Below are positions 1 through 7,052 of a stretch of DNA of 7,052 nucleotides, piece after piece (the first letter of the stretch is position 1; each line of letters opens with the position of its first letter). The position numbers and the translations under genes are program-made. Origin of the DNA: Rhodocyclaceae bacterium (GTDB taxonomy: Bacteria > Pseudomonadota > Gammaproteobacteria > Burkholderiales > Rhodocyclaceae); NCBI GenBank assembly GCA_017444505.1, contig JAFSWK010000280.1, positions 1 through 7,052 of the forward strand, written 5' to 3'. The notes under the pieces are model-generated. The model had not been told where the DNA came from, searched no databases, and saw only the letters and a list, made by a program, of their open reading frames with translations.

Positions 1-84
1 AACGTTAAGGAAACGCGCCGGGCAAAGCAAAAAGCTGGAAGAAAGGACAGACAGGCAAGCAAACTGCCATTCACCCCGTGGCGC
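1..84 (-). other. Untranslated leader of an off-window gene, downstream of the minus-strand riboswitch
   Basis: Read on the minus strand, this is what follows the minus-strand cobalamin aptamer. It has no ATG and no convincing start with a ribosome-binding site, so the regulated gene must begin beyond position 1. A short GGCA/TGCC hairpin (69-55) followed by a pyrimidine-rich run is present, but it is too weak to call a terminator. The gene could be a cobalamin transporter such as BtuB, a cobalt transporter, or a B12-linked enzyme; nothing visible decides this. Confidence 0.4.
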
Positions 85-288
85 AAACATTCGCCAGCAG
101 GCCGGTATCCGGGCTTGCAAGACTTGACGCATCGCCTTCCCAAACCGTGTGGTTCAGTGGCATCTTGATGCGCCCGCACTTGCCAACCGTTGCGGGGGCA
201 GCAGCGGAATTGCCGTCATCAGACAGTAAACGGCGCACCGCTTTCCCGTTTAACCGCGCCGCCAGAACGGCGTGCGCAGCACCTGTAG
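85..288 (-). promoter_or_regulatory. Cobalamin riboswitch aptamer (minus strand)
   Basis: Reading the minus strand from 288 to 85, the conserved blocks of a class-I (adenosylcobalamin-type) aptamer appear in order. GGGAAAGCGGTG lies near 248-237. The invariant core GCTGCCCCCGCAAC is at 202-189. CCACTGAACC is near 160-151, followed by a small AACC/GGTT hairpin and TGGGAAGG at 142-135. The B12-box-like GCCCGGATACCGGCCTGC is at 115-98. The CACTG and GGGAAGG blocks mark the peripheral domain of the class-I fold. It should switch the first gene to the left of the window, usually lowering expression when cobalamin is bound. The outer boundaries are approximate because P1 was paired only by eye. Confidence 0.88.
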
Positions 289-298
289 CGGGGGCGGA

Positions 299-347
299 TT
301 GTAGCACAGGGAAACGCCAGAGCAAGGACTATAAATTCATTTATATA
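299..347. promoter_or_regulatory. Divergent promoter region with a 16-bp palindrome
   Basis: This is the AT-rich gap between the two back-to-back riboswitches. It holds a perfect palindrome at 330-345, TATAAAT-TC-ATTTATA, which reads TATAAAT on both strands and so could supply a -10 element in each direction. Start sites near 342 (plus) and 333 (minus) would put each riboswitch in the leader of its transcript. I see no good TTGACA-like -35 at 16-18 bp on either strand, so an activator-assisted promoter or another sigma factor is possible. TATATA at 342-347 is another plus-strand -10 candidate. The palindrome does not match the NrdR box consensus. Confidence 0.4.
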
Positions 348-379
348 CAGCAACTTGCAATCCATCCATGCAAACGCGA

Positions 380-540
380 TAGACTTCCCGCCCGCGTTGA
401 AGGGAAAGGGAACCCGGTGCAAGACCGGGACTGCCCCCGCAACTGTAACCGGCAAGCGCGCCGCCCATCGCGCCACTGAACGCACCGCGTTCGGGAAGGC
501 GGCGGCGGGCAATTGAGCCGGAAGTCAGGAAACCTGCCCC
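380..540 (+). promoter_or_regulatory. Cobalamin riboswitch aptamer upstream of nrdAB
   Basis: The blocks of a class-I cobalamin aptamer run in order: GAAGGGAAAGGGAACCCGGTG (in part at 402-419), the core ACTGCCCCCGCAACTGT at 430-446, CCACTGAACGC at 473-483, GGGAAGG at 493-499, and the B12 box AAGTCAGGAAACCTGCC at 522-538. Stems can be paired by eye. GACTTCC (382-388) pairs with GGAAGTC (520-526). GCCCGC (390-395) pairs with GCGGGC (505-510). CCCGGT (413-418) pairs with ACCGGG (424-429), closing the loop GCAAG. GAACGC (478-483) pairs with GCGTTC (487-492). The downstream gene is the B12-independent ribonucleotide reductase, so the expected effect is repression of nrdAB when adenosylcobalamin is plentiful. 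The 5' end is approximate. Confidence 0.93.
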
Positions 541-680
541 CAACCATCTGCTTGTTCTTCCGGGCGGGGCGCACCGGAGGGCGGCCAGACAGTACAGCGA
601 CGCGCGGCCTTTTCCGTCTGCGGCGCTGCCTGCACGCCCGCCCTGCTCCGTCCCACCCTCTCTTTCTCGGAGCCACCGCC
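541..680 (+). promoter_or_regulatory. Putative riboswitch expression platform and nrdA ribosome-binding site
   Basis: This is the leader between the aptamer and the nrdA start codon. The Shine-Dalgarno GGAG is at 669-672, eight bases before GTG 681. The segment CGGAGC (668-673) containing it is complementary to GCTCCG at 645-650, a possible sequestering hairpin. The same CTCCG can pair instead with CGGAG at 575-579, and that helix can extend with GGCGG (580-584) on CCGCC (638-642). GCTTG at 550-554 contains CTTG, complementary to CAAG in aptamer loop 419-423, as expected for a loop-loop contact. No T-run terminator is visible, so control at translation initiation is more likely than attenuation. 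The structure is inferred by eye only. Confidence 0.45.
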
Positions 681-3454
<2,774 letters not shown>

Positions 3455-3458
<4 letters not shown>

Positions 3459-4540
3459 ACGCCACTTTTTTTGACGACTGGGACGCCGCCCCTTCTCCTG
3501 CCCCCGCGCCCGCACAAACCAGCGGCAGCGCCGCGCTTGCCCCCGTGCGCGCCGACGACAAGCGCGTCATCGGCGGGCAAGCCGACATCAACCAGCTCGC
3601 CCCCTTCAAATACCCGTGGGCATGGGAATTTTTCCTCAACGCCAACCGCAACCACTGGACGCCGCTGGAAATTTCCATGGCGCAGGACGTGCACGACTAC
3701 CACCGCACGCTCACCGCCGCCGAACGTCACGTCTTTGAAAACGTGCTCGCCTACCTCACCACCTCCGACATCCTCGCCATGCGCAACATCGGACTTGCCG
3801 TGATGGAAAAGATGAGCGCGCCCGAGTTGCAAATCTATCAGGCGCGGCAAGTCTATGAAGAAGCCCTGCACACCTGGACGTATCAGCACTGCATCGAATC
3901 CATCGGGCTGGAACAGGGCGAGATTTACAACCGCTACCGCGTCGTCCCTGCCATTTACGGCAAGATTGCGCTCGCCAACCAGCGGCTGTCCAAAATCCTG
4001 CATTCTGACCTTGACCTGTCCGACCGCGACAACCTGCACGAATTTGCGCTGTCTTATTTCTTCTTCGCCGCCATCTTTGAAGGCTGCTGGTTCTACAACG
4101 GTTTTACGCCCATTTTCGCCCTGCAACGGCGCGGCCTCATGAAAGGCACAGCCGAACAACTGCAATACATCATGCGCGACGAAGTGCTGCACTGCGCCTT
4201 TGGCATCCGCGTCGTGCGCGAACTGCTGCACGAAGAAAACCTCACGCTCGACCCCGCCGCCGTCCGCCAGCTCTGGCAAGAAGCCGAAGCCGCCGAAGAC
4301 GCCTACGCCCACTACATCCTGCAAACGCCCATCCTCGGCTACAACGCCGACCTGCACCTGGCACAATTTCGCTTCATCGCCAACCGCCGCGCCCGTCAAC
4401 TTGGACTGGAAGACCCCTTCCCCGGCGCCGAAAACGCCCTGCCCTGGCTGGACGAACAAGCCAACCTGCGCAAAGAAAAAAATTTCTTTGAAACCCGCGT
4501 CACCGAATACCAAACCGGCGGTGCCTTGCAGTGGGATTGA
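3455..4540 (+). CDS. nrdB: Ribonucleoside-diphosphate reductase class Ia, beta subunit
   Basis: This is the ferritin-like R2 subunit (361 aa), which houses the di-iron/tyrosyl-radical cofactor that starts catalysis in NrdA. ATG 3455 overlaps the nrdA stop in ATGA. Ligands and radical residues read by family alignment are D105 (TTSD), E136 and H139 in EALHTWTY, E209 (FEGCW), and E243 and H246 in RDEVLH. Y143, four residues after H139, is at the place of E. coli radical Tyr122, so this is a tyrosyl-radical enzyme and not a Tyr-less class Ic type. Y352 near the C-terminus (TEYQTGG) matches E. coli Y356 in the inter-subunit electron path. The first ~30 residues are a Pro/Ala-rich linker with no clear function. 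The length is typical of the family. I see no clear intrinsic terminator after the stop. Confidence 0.97.
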
Positions 4541-4617
4541 CGCCCGCCACCAACCCGTCCATGCCCACCACACCACACCTCACGCCGCAGCCATGACAGG
4601 CACGGGCGGCAGCAAAC

Positions 4618-4664
4618 TGGCGTATTACAATATGGCAAACTCAGACATGACAAATCAGGGGGGA
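4618..4664 (+). promoter_or_regulatory. Putative promoter/operator and ribosome-binding site of the parDE-type module
   Basis: The 131-bp gap after nrdB holds a -10-like TACAAT at 4626-4631, embedded in an imperfect 20-bp palindrome at 4618-4637 (TGGCGTATT and AATATGGCA as arms, 7 of 10 positions pairing). Such symmetry over a promoter fits autoregulation by a ribbon-helix-helix antitoxin. No good -35 is visible at the right distance. A strong purine run, GGGGGGA at 4658-4664, ends seven bases before ATG 4672 and serves as the ribosome-binding site of the antitoxin gene. The operator role is inference. Confidence 0.35.
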
Positions 4665-4671
4665 CTATCCG

Positions 4672-4920
4672 ATGCACCGGCTAACCATCGACATGACAGA
4701 CCAACAACACCAAAACCTGAAAGCATTGGCTGCGGAGCGAGGCAAGACCGTCAAACAATACACGCTGGAATGCTTGTTCCCTGATGATGCAGAAGAAGCA
4801 GCATGGCAAGAACTGAAAGCCTTGCTGCTCGCACGCATTCGTTCCGGACTGGCGGGCAATGTGTCATCCAAGAGCATTGATGACATTATCAATGAGGAGT
4901 TTGGCGAGGAACATTTGTGA
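4672..4920 (+). CDS. ParD/RelB-like type II antitoxin
   Basis: This 82-aa protein is the expected antitoxin of the toxin encoded immediately downstream. The start RLTIDMTDQQHQNLKALAAE followed by RGKTVKQYTLECLFP has the strand-helix-helix look of a ribbon-helix-helix DNA-binding domain (about residues 3-37). The acidic remainder, with GNVSSKSIDDIINEEF near the end, resembles toxin-wrapping C-termini of ParD/RelB-type antitoxins. Its stop overlaps the toxin start in GTGA, ensuring coupled translation. Family behaviour suggests it represses its own promoter, and a palindrome is present there. Base composition is lower than nrdAB (30 and 25 G/C in 60-base samples at 4681 and 4861, against 41 at 4381), which suggests horizontal acquisition. 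The exact antitoxin family is uncertain. Confidence 0.82.
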   Translation: MHRLTIDMTDQQHQNLKALAAERGKTVKQYTLECLFPDDAEEAAWQELKALLLARIRSGLAGNVSSKSIDDIINEEFGEEHL

Positions 4921-5240
4921 CTGCCTACGTTTTCACCGACGAGGCAGAGACGGACATGCGCGCTATCGCCCGCTACACGCGCAAGGTATGGGGAGCAGCA
5001 CAGGGTCGTCGTTATATCGCAAAACTGAAGCAGGGAATTACTGCGCTTGTTGATGGGAGCAAGCCATTCAAAGACATGGGCGGAATTTGTCCAGGGCTGC
5101 GAATGGCGCATTGTGAACATCACTATGTCTTCTGCTTGATGCGCGAAGACGAAGCGGCTCTGGTCGTGGCTGTTTTGCATGAGCGCATGGATTTCTTGGC
5201 TCGCCTGTCAGTCCGGCTTGGCGCAACAACTCGGCATTGA
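4917..5240 (+). CDS. ParE/RelE superfamily type II toxin
   Basis: This 107-aa protein has the typical ParE-like layout. An N-terminal YVFTDEAETDMRAIARYTRK helix pair leads to WGAAQGRRYIAKLKQGITALVD. A short beta segment with GLRMAHCEHHYVFCL (about residues 60-74) comes next, and the family signature LHERMD closes the fold at residues 87-92. The start is GTG 4917, overlapping the antitoxin stop. ParE members poison DNA gyrase and RelE members cleave mRNA; the VLHERMDF ending and the lack of RelE-type catalytic residues favour ParE, but the target cannot be fixed from sequence. The last residues (about VRLGATTRH) look atypical and lie at the junction with the abiEii remnant, so the native 3' end could have been altered. 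It is convergent with abiEi. Confidence 0.87.
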   Translation: MTAYVFTDEAETDMRAIARYTRKVWGAAQGRRYIAKLKQGITALVDGSKPFKDMGGICPGLRMAHCEHHYVFCLMREDEAALVVAVLHERMDFLARLSVRLGATTRH

Positions 5241-5294
5241 CTGCGCCCGCTTGCGAATCAGCGCCTTGAGCTGCATTGCGTTCGTGGTTCTCAC
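5208..5294 (-). pseudogene. abiEii remnant (5' end only), truncated type IV toxin gene
   Basis: A minus-strand frame starts with GTG at 5294-5292, overlapping the abiEi stop in GTGA, exactly where abiEii begins in AbiE operons. It encodes NAMQLKALIRKRAQ (codons from 5282 down to 5241), which from memory resembles the conserved start of AbiEii nucleotidyltransferases (NAMQLKAxIKxxAK). After this the frame becomes SMPSCCAKPD and stops at 5208, inside the parE sequence of the opposite strand. AbiEii proteins are normally a few hundred residues, so all catalytic motifs are lost. Homology ends at about 5241 and the parE stop is 5238-5240, which places the break there. With so few residues the assignment rests on both position and motif. 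Confidence 0.6.
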
Positions 5295-5875
5295 AGCAGC
5301 ACTTCCAGATAACTACGGATTTTCTTTTCCACGCCGAGGGCGTGGGCGTAGTGCAGCAGTTTCTGCACATCCTTGTCGCGACTGCGGGCGTACTGTTTCA
5401 TCGCCGGATTGAGCACCTGCACGTCCGCGACGCGCTGCCCGCGCAACATGTCGCACAGCGTGCGTTCCAGGTCATAGGCGCGCACCTCGTTGCCATAGCT
5501 CGTCCTCACCGTCGCCAGCCCCAGCGCAAGAACATCGTCTGCACATGTCCGCACCTCAATGCCCGCCTCGCGCGCCTTGCTCGCCCGATACGCACGCGGA
5601 AAGGTCATGGTAAGCACAAGGGGCGTGCGGTCGCTGTAACCGTGCAGATAGAGCGCCGTACCGTCGGAAAAAACGCCCTTGGGAAAGCGAAACTGCGCAG
5701 CAAGAAACTCGTCCCCCCACGCACTCGTCAGGCAATAGACGCCACGCTGCACGCGCGCCAGCGCACCCGCCCTCACCATCTCCGAAATGCGCGCCCGCGC
5801 AATGCCGCAGCCCGCCACCTGCGCAGCCGTCACCAGCCCGCCGTTTGATTGCGCCAGTTCAATGATTGCCTGCAT
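5291..5875 (-). CDS. abiEi: AbiEi-family antitoxin / transcriptional autorepressor (orphaned)
   Basis: This 194-aa protein is the antitoxin of type IV (AbiE) toxin-antitoxin systems. Residues 1-49 form a winged helix-turn-helix region (MQAIIELAQSNGG, ISEMVRAGALARVQRGVYCL). The body follows with FPKGVFSDGTALYLHGYSDR and DLERTLCDMLR, and the end VEKKIRSYLEVLL is the usual family C-terminus, so it is full length. I chose ATG 5875 because the family normally begins just before this wHTH; GTG 5938 would put the upstream palindrome inside the gene. In the known system AbiEi represses its own operon through inverted repeats and prevents the toxicity of AbiEii without binding it. Here AbiEii survives only as a stub, so this may remain as a DNA-binding repressor or a neutraliser of AbiEii-like toxins elsewhere. 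Confidence 0.88.
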   Translation of the reverse strand: MQAIIELAQSNGGLVTAAQVAGCGIARARISEMVRAGALARVQRGVYCLTSAWGDEFLAAQFRFPKGVFSDGTALYLHGYSDRTPLVLTMTFPRAYRASKAREAGIEVRTCADDVLALGLATVRTSYGNEVRAYDLERTLCDMLRGQRVADVQVLNPAMKQYARSRDKDVQKLLHYAHALGVEKKIRSYLEVLL

Positions 5876-5902
5876 ACCCGCCCCGCCACGTAGTCCGTTT
5901 GC

Positions 5903-5926
5903 ACTGAATATTTTCTCATATTCAGT
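5903..5926 (-). promoter_or_regulatory. Perfect inverted repeat, probable AbiEi operator
   Basis: ACTGAATAT (5903-5911) and ATATTCAGT (5918-5926) are perfect 9-bp inverted arms around a 6-base spacer, ending 27 bp before the abiEi ATG. The size and position fit an operator for AbiEi, whose relatives bind inverted repeats of about this length in their own promoter. Only one copy is visible, whereas the studied system uses two. It is not followed by a T-run, so it is not a terminator. Confidence 0.6.
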
Positions 5927-5929
5927 CGA

Positions 5930-5958
5930 TATGTACACACCACCTACCCATCTGGAAA
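5930..5958 (-). promoter_or_regulatory. Candidate abiEi promoter
   Basis: On the minus strand TTTCCA (5958-5953) and TACATA (5935-5930) are 17 bp apart. They are weak matches to -35 (4 of 6) and -10 (3 of 6) boxes. The resulting start would fall inside or beside the inverted repeat at 5903-5926, which would allow repression by AbiEi. This is a weak call. Confidence 0.3.
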
Positions 5959-5967
5959 ACGGACGGG

Positions 5968-6372
5968 CTACGCCCCCCACCGCCAGCGGTCGAGTTCGCG
6001 GCGTTCGCGTTTGGTCGGGCGCTCGCCGCCCGGTGCCATGCCTTGTGCCTTTTGCTGGCGCAGTTCCTCGCGCCGCTGCGTGCTCTCTGGCGTCTCGGCG
6101 TACAGCGTCTGCGCCACGCTCGCCGGGCCGCGCTGGGCGCTTAACGCCTGCACATGCACCTCAATGGCAAAGCTGCCCTTTTGCACCGCGATGCACTCGC
6201 CCACGCGCACCTCATGCCCCGGCTTGCTCTTGTTGCCATTGACGCGCACCTGTCCGGCGGCGATGGCCTCCACGGCCAGCCGGCGGGTTTTGAAAAAACG
6301 GGCCGCCCAAAGCCACTTGTCCAGACGCACCCGCCCCGCATCGTCCGCAGGCGGCACCGCAACGTGTTTCAT
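5968..6372 (-). CDS. hslR: Heat-shock protein 15 (S4-domain, 50S-nascent chain-tRNA rescue factor)
   Basis: This 134-aa protein is close to the 133 aa of E. coli Hsp15. It has an S4 RNA-binding domain at about residues 15-62 (VRLDKWLWAARFFKTRRLA, then GQVRVNGNKSKPGHEV). The tail is highly basic (RPTKRERRELDRWRW), as in the family. Hsp15 binds free 50S subunits that still carry nascent peptidyl-tRNA and returns them to use. I chose ATG 6372 because the S4 domain begins shortly after it and AAGGGG (6382-6377) precedes it by four bases; upstream codons run into the terminator. A TACAAT -10-like element (near 6411-6406) could be its promoter, but the -35 is poor. GGGC-GTA-GCCC just before the stop (5975-5965) is too short to be a sure terminator. 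Confidence 0.93.
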   Translation of the reverse strand: MKHVAVPPADDAGRVRLDKWLWAARFFKTRRLAVEAIAAGQVRVNGNKSKPGHEVRVGECIAVQKGSFAIEVHVQALSAQRGPASVAQTLYAETPESTQRREELRQQKAQGMAPGGERPTKRERRELDRWRWGA

Positions 6373-6427
6373 ACAACCCCTTTTTAATAGCGCACAACAC
6401 CCCGCCATTGTAAGCGGCAGCGCGCCG

Positions 6428-6455
6428 AAAAAAAGCGCCCCTTCCGGGGCGCTTT
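6428..6455 (-). terminator. Rho-independent terminator of the autotransporter gene
   Basis: AAAGCGCCCC (6432-6441) and GGGGCGCTTT (6446-6455) form a perfect 10-bp stem with a 4-base loop. On the minus strand the stem ends in seven T residues (6434-6428). It lies 17 bp after the minus-strand stop at 6473 and separates that gene from hslR. On the plus strand only TTTG follows, so it acts mainly in the minus direction. Confidence 0.92.
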
Positions 6456-6472
6456 GTGTTGAAGGCGCTGCG

Positions 6473-7052
6473 TCAGAACAAATATTGCACTTCCACATTC
6501 GCCGCCACGCCTTTGCGTTTTCCGGCGTAGCCGGTCACGCCTACGTTCGTGGTGAGGTTTTGGCGGGGCTGGAAGGTGAGGCCGGCGTCGATTACGGCGC
6601 TGTTGCCTTTCATCGTCGGCGCGGGAACGTCGAAGGAATAGGCGGTGGCGCGGGCGGTGCCGTCGAACTCTCGTTCCCACGCCGCGCCTGCATAGGCTTG
6701 GGTTTGTTGCGAAACCGCCCATGTGCCTTTCGCGCCGATACGGCTGCGGGAACTCTTTACGGCGTTGAAGTGGTACGGGTCAAGGGCGACGGTGGTGTCC
6801 TTGCCGTCCATGTGCGTGTACAGGTATTGCCCGAAAACTTCCACCTGCGTGTTCGCACCCGTCTGCCAGCGATAGCCCGCGCCGACGTGCCCGCCCAGGT
6901 AGGGGGTGCGGATGTCGTATTGCGCGCGCTGGCCGGTGGCGGCGTCTCTCAGGTCGTCGGTGTGCCAGTTGTTGTGGATGCTGCCCGCGTGCACCGAGCC
7001 TTCCACAAACGGCGCGCCGTTGCCACGCGGGGCGAGGTTCACGCGGGCGAGC
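6473..7052 (-). CDS. Autotransporter beta-domain, C-terminal part (continues beyond window)
   Basis: The frame is open to the right edge; 193 codons are visible, including the stop, and a GTG at 7042 is internal, preceded in frame by LAR. The sequence reads as alternating amphipathic strands: FVEGSVHAGSIHNNW, YLGGHVGAGYRW, TQVEVFGQYLYTHMDG, RIGAKGTWAV, QAYAGAAWEREFDGTARA, SAVIDAGLTF and NVGVTGYAGKRKGVAANVEVQYLF. The block AAWEREFDGTA, the TGYAGKRKGV stretch and the terminal Phe are typical of type Va autotransporter barrels in the outer membrane, where the last-strand Phe is the signal for the BAM complex. The passenger domain lies outside the window, so its function (adhesin, protease or other) cannot be told. 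A strong terminator follows the stop. Confidence 0.93.
   Translation of the reverse strand, partial: LARVNLAPRGNGAPFVEGSVHAGSIHNNWHTDDLRDAATGQRAQYDIRTPYLGGHVGAGYRWQTGANTQVEVFGQYLYTHMDGKDTTVALDPYHFNAVKSSRSRIGAKGTWAVSQQTQAYAGAAWEREFDGTARATAYSFDVPAPTMKGNSAVIDAGLTFQPRQNLTTNVGVTGYAGKRKGVAANVEVQYLF

Noticed and set aside
330..347. NrdR box in the nrdAB promoter region
   Set aside because: The 16-bp palindrome is AT-only in its arms and does not match the ACAC...GTGT ends of the NrdR consensus.
355..383. TTGCAA-N17-GATAGA as the plus-strand promoter
   Set aside because: The spacing is good, but transcription would begin near 390, inside or after the proposed 5' strand of P1 (382-388), truncating the aptamer; an upstream start is more sensible.
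71..512. Open frames on both strands across 71-512 that could be read as small genes
   Set aside because: They lie within the two cobalamin aptamers, whose conserved RNA blocks explain the sequence; none has a plausible ribosome-binding site or a recognisable protein.
513..680. A longer NrdA beginning at TTG 513 (56 extra residues)
   Set aside because: The start lies inside the riboswitch aptamer, the extra residues do not resemble NrdA, and GTG 681 has a well-placed GGAG.
4592..4698. Three CATGACA heptamers at 4592, 4646 and 4692 as possible direct-repeat operators
   Set aside because: Spacing is irregular (54 and 46 bp), one copy lies inside the antitoxin gene, and a seven-base repeat can arise by chance.
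4665..5180. A 171-codon minus-strand frame opposite the toxin-antitoxin genes
   Set aside because: The plus strand holds two overlapping recognisable genes with ribosome-binding site and GTGA coupling; the antisense product has no family resemblance.
5276..5848. A 190-codon plus-strand frame opposite abiEi
   Set aside because: The minus strand encodes a full-length AbiEi with family N- and C-termini; the plus-strand translation is Arg/His-rich shadow sequence.

Overview
The window looks like chromosomal DNA of a GC-rich Gram-negative proteobacterium, beta or gamma. The reasons are a class Ia ribonucleotide reductase whose NrdA carries two ATP-cone-like regions and ends in CEACQ, an Hsp15/HslR homologue, and an autotransporter beta-barrel, which needs an outer membrane. 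A Cardiobacterium-like or betaproteobacterial host is possible, but I cannot name the genus from the sequence alone.

Left part (1-680): two class-I cobalamin riboswitch aptamers lie head to head. One is on the minus strand (about 288 to 85) and serves a gene beyond the left edge. The other is on the plus strand (about 380 to 540) and serves nrdAB. They are separated by about 90 bp of AT-rich DNA with a perfect 16-bp palindrome that reads as a -10-like element on both strands. Between the plus aptamer and the nrdA start there are complementary segments that could hide or expose the nrdA ribosome-binding site.

Centre (681-4540): nrdA and nrdB, overlapping by ATGA, encode both subunits of the B12-independent class Ia ribonucleotide reductase with all radical-pathway and metal-ligand residues visible. 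The likely logic is that cobalamin shuts this enzyme off because a B12-dependent class II reductase (or an induced uptake route) exists elsewhere; that partner is not in the window.

Right part (4541-7052): an accessory patch follows. A lower-GC ParD/ParE-type toxin-antitoxin pair (plus strand) ends directly against the 5' stub of a destroyed abiEii toxin gene on the minus strand. Its cognate antitoxin and repressor gene abiEi is intact, with a perfect 9-bp inverted repeat (24 bp in all) upstream. The AbiE type IV toxin-antitoxin system has therefore apparently lost its toxin, with the break at or very near the parE stop codon. Beyond it on the minus strand are hslR (Hsp15) and, past a strong intrinsic terminator, the C-terminal beta-barrel of an autotransporter running off the right edge.

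The most notable points are the divergent pair of B12 riboswitches, one controlling nrdAB, and the abiEii remnant abutting parDE. I see no wholly unknown multi-gene system.
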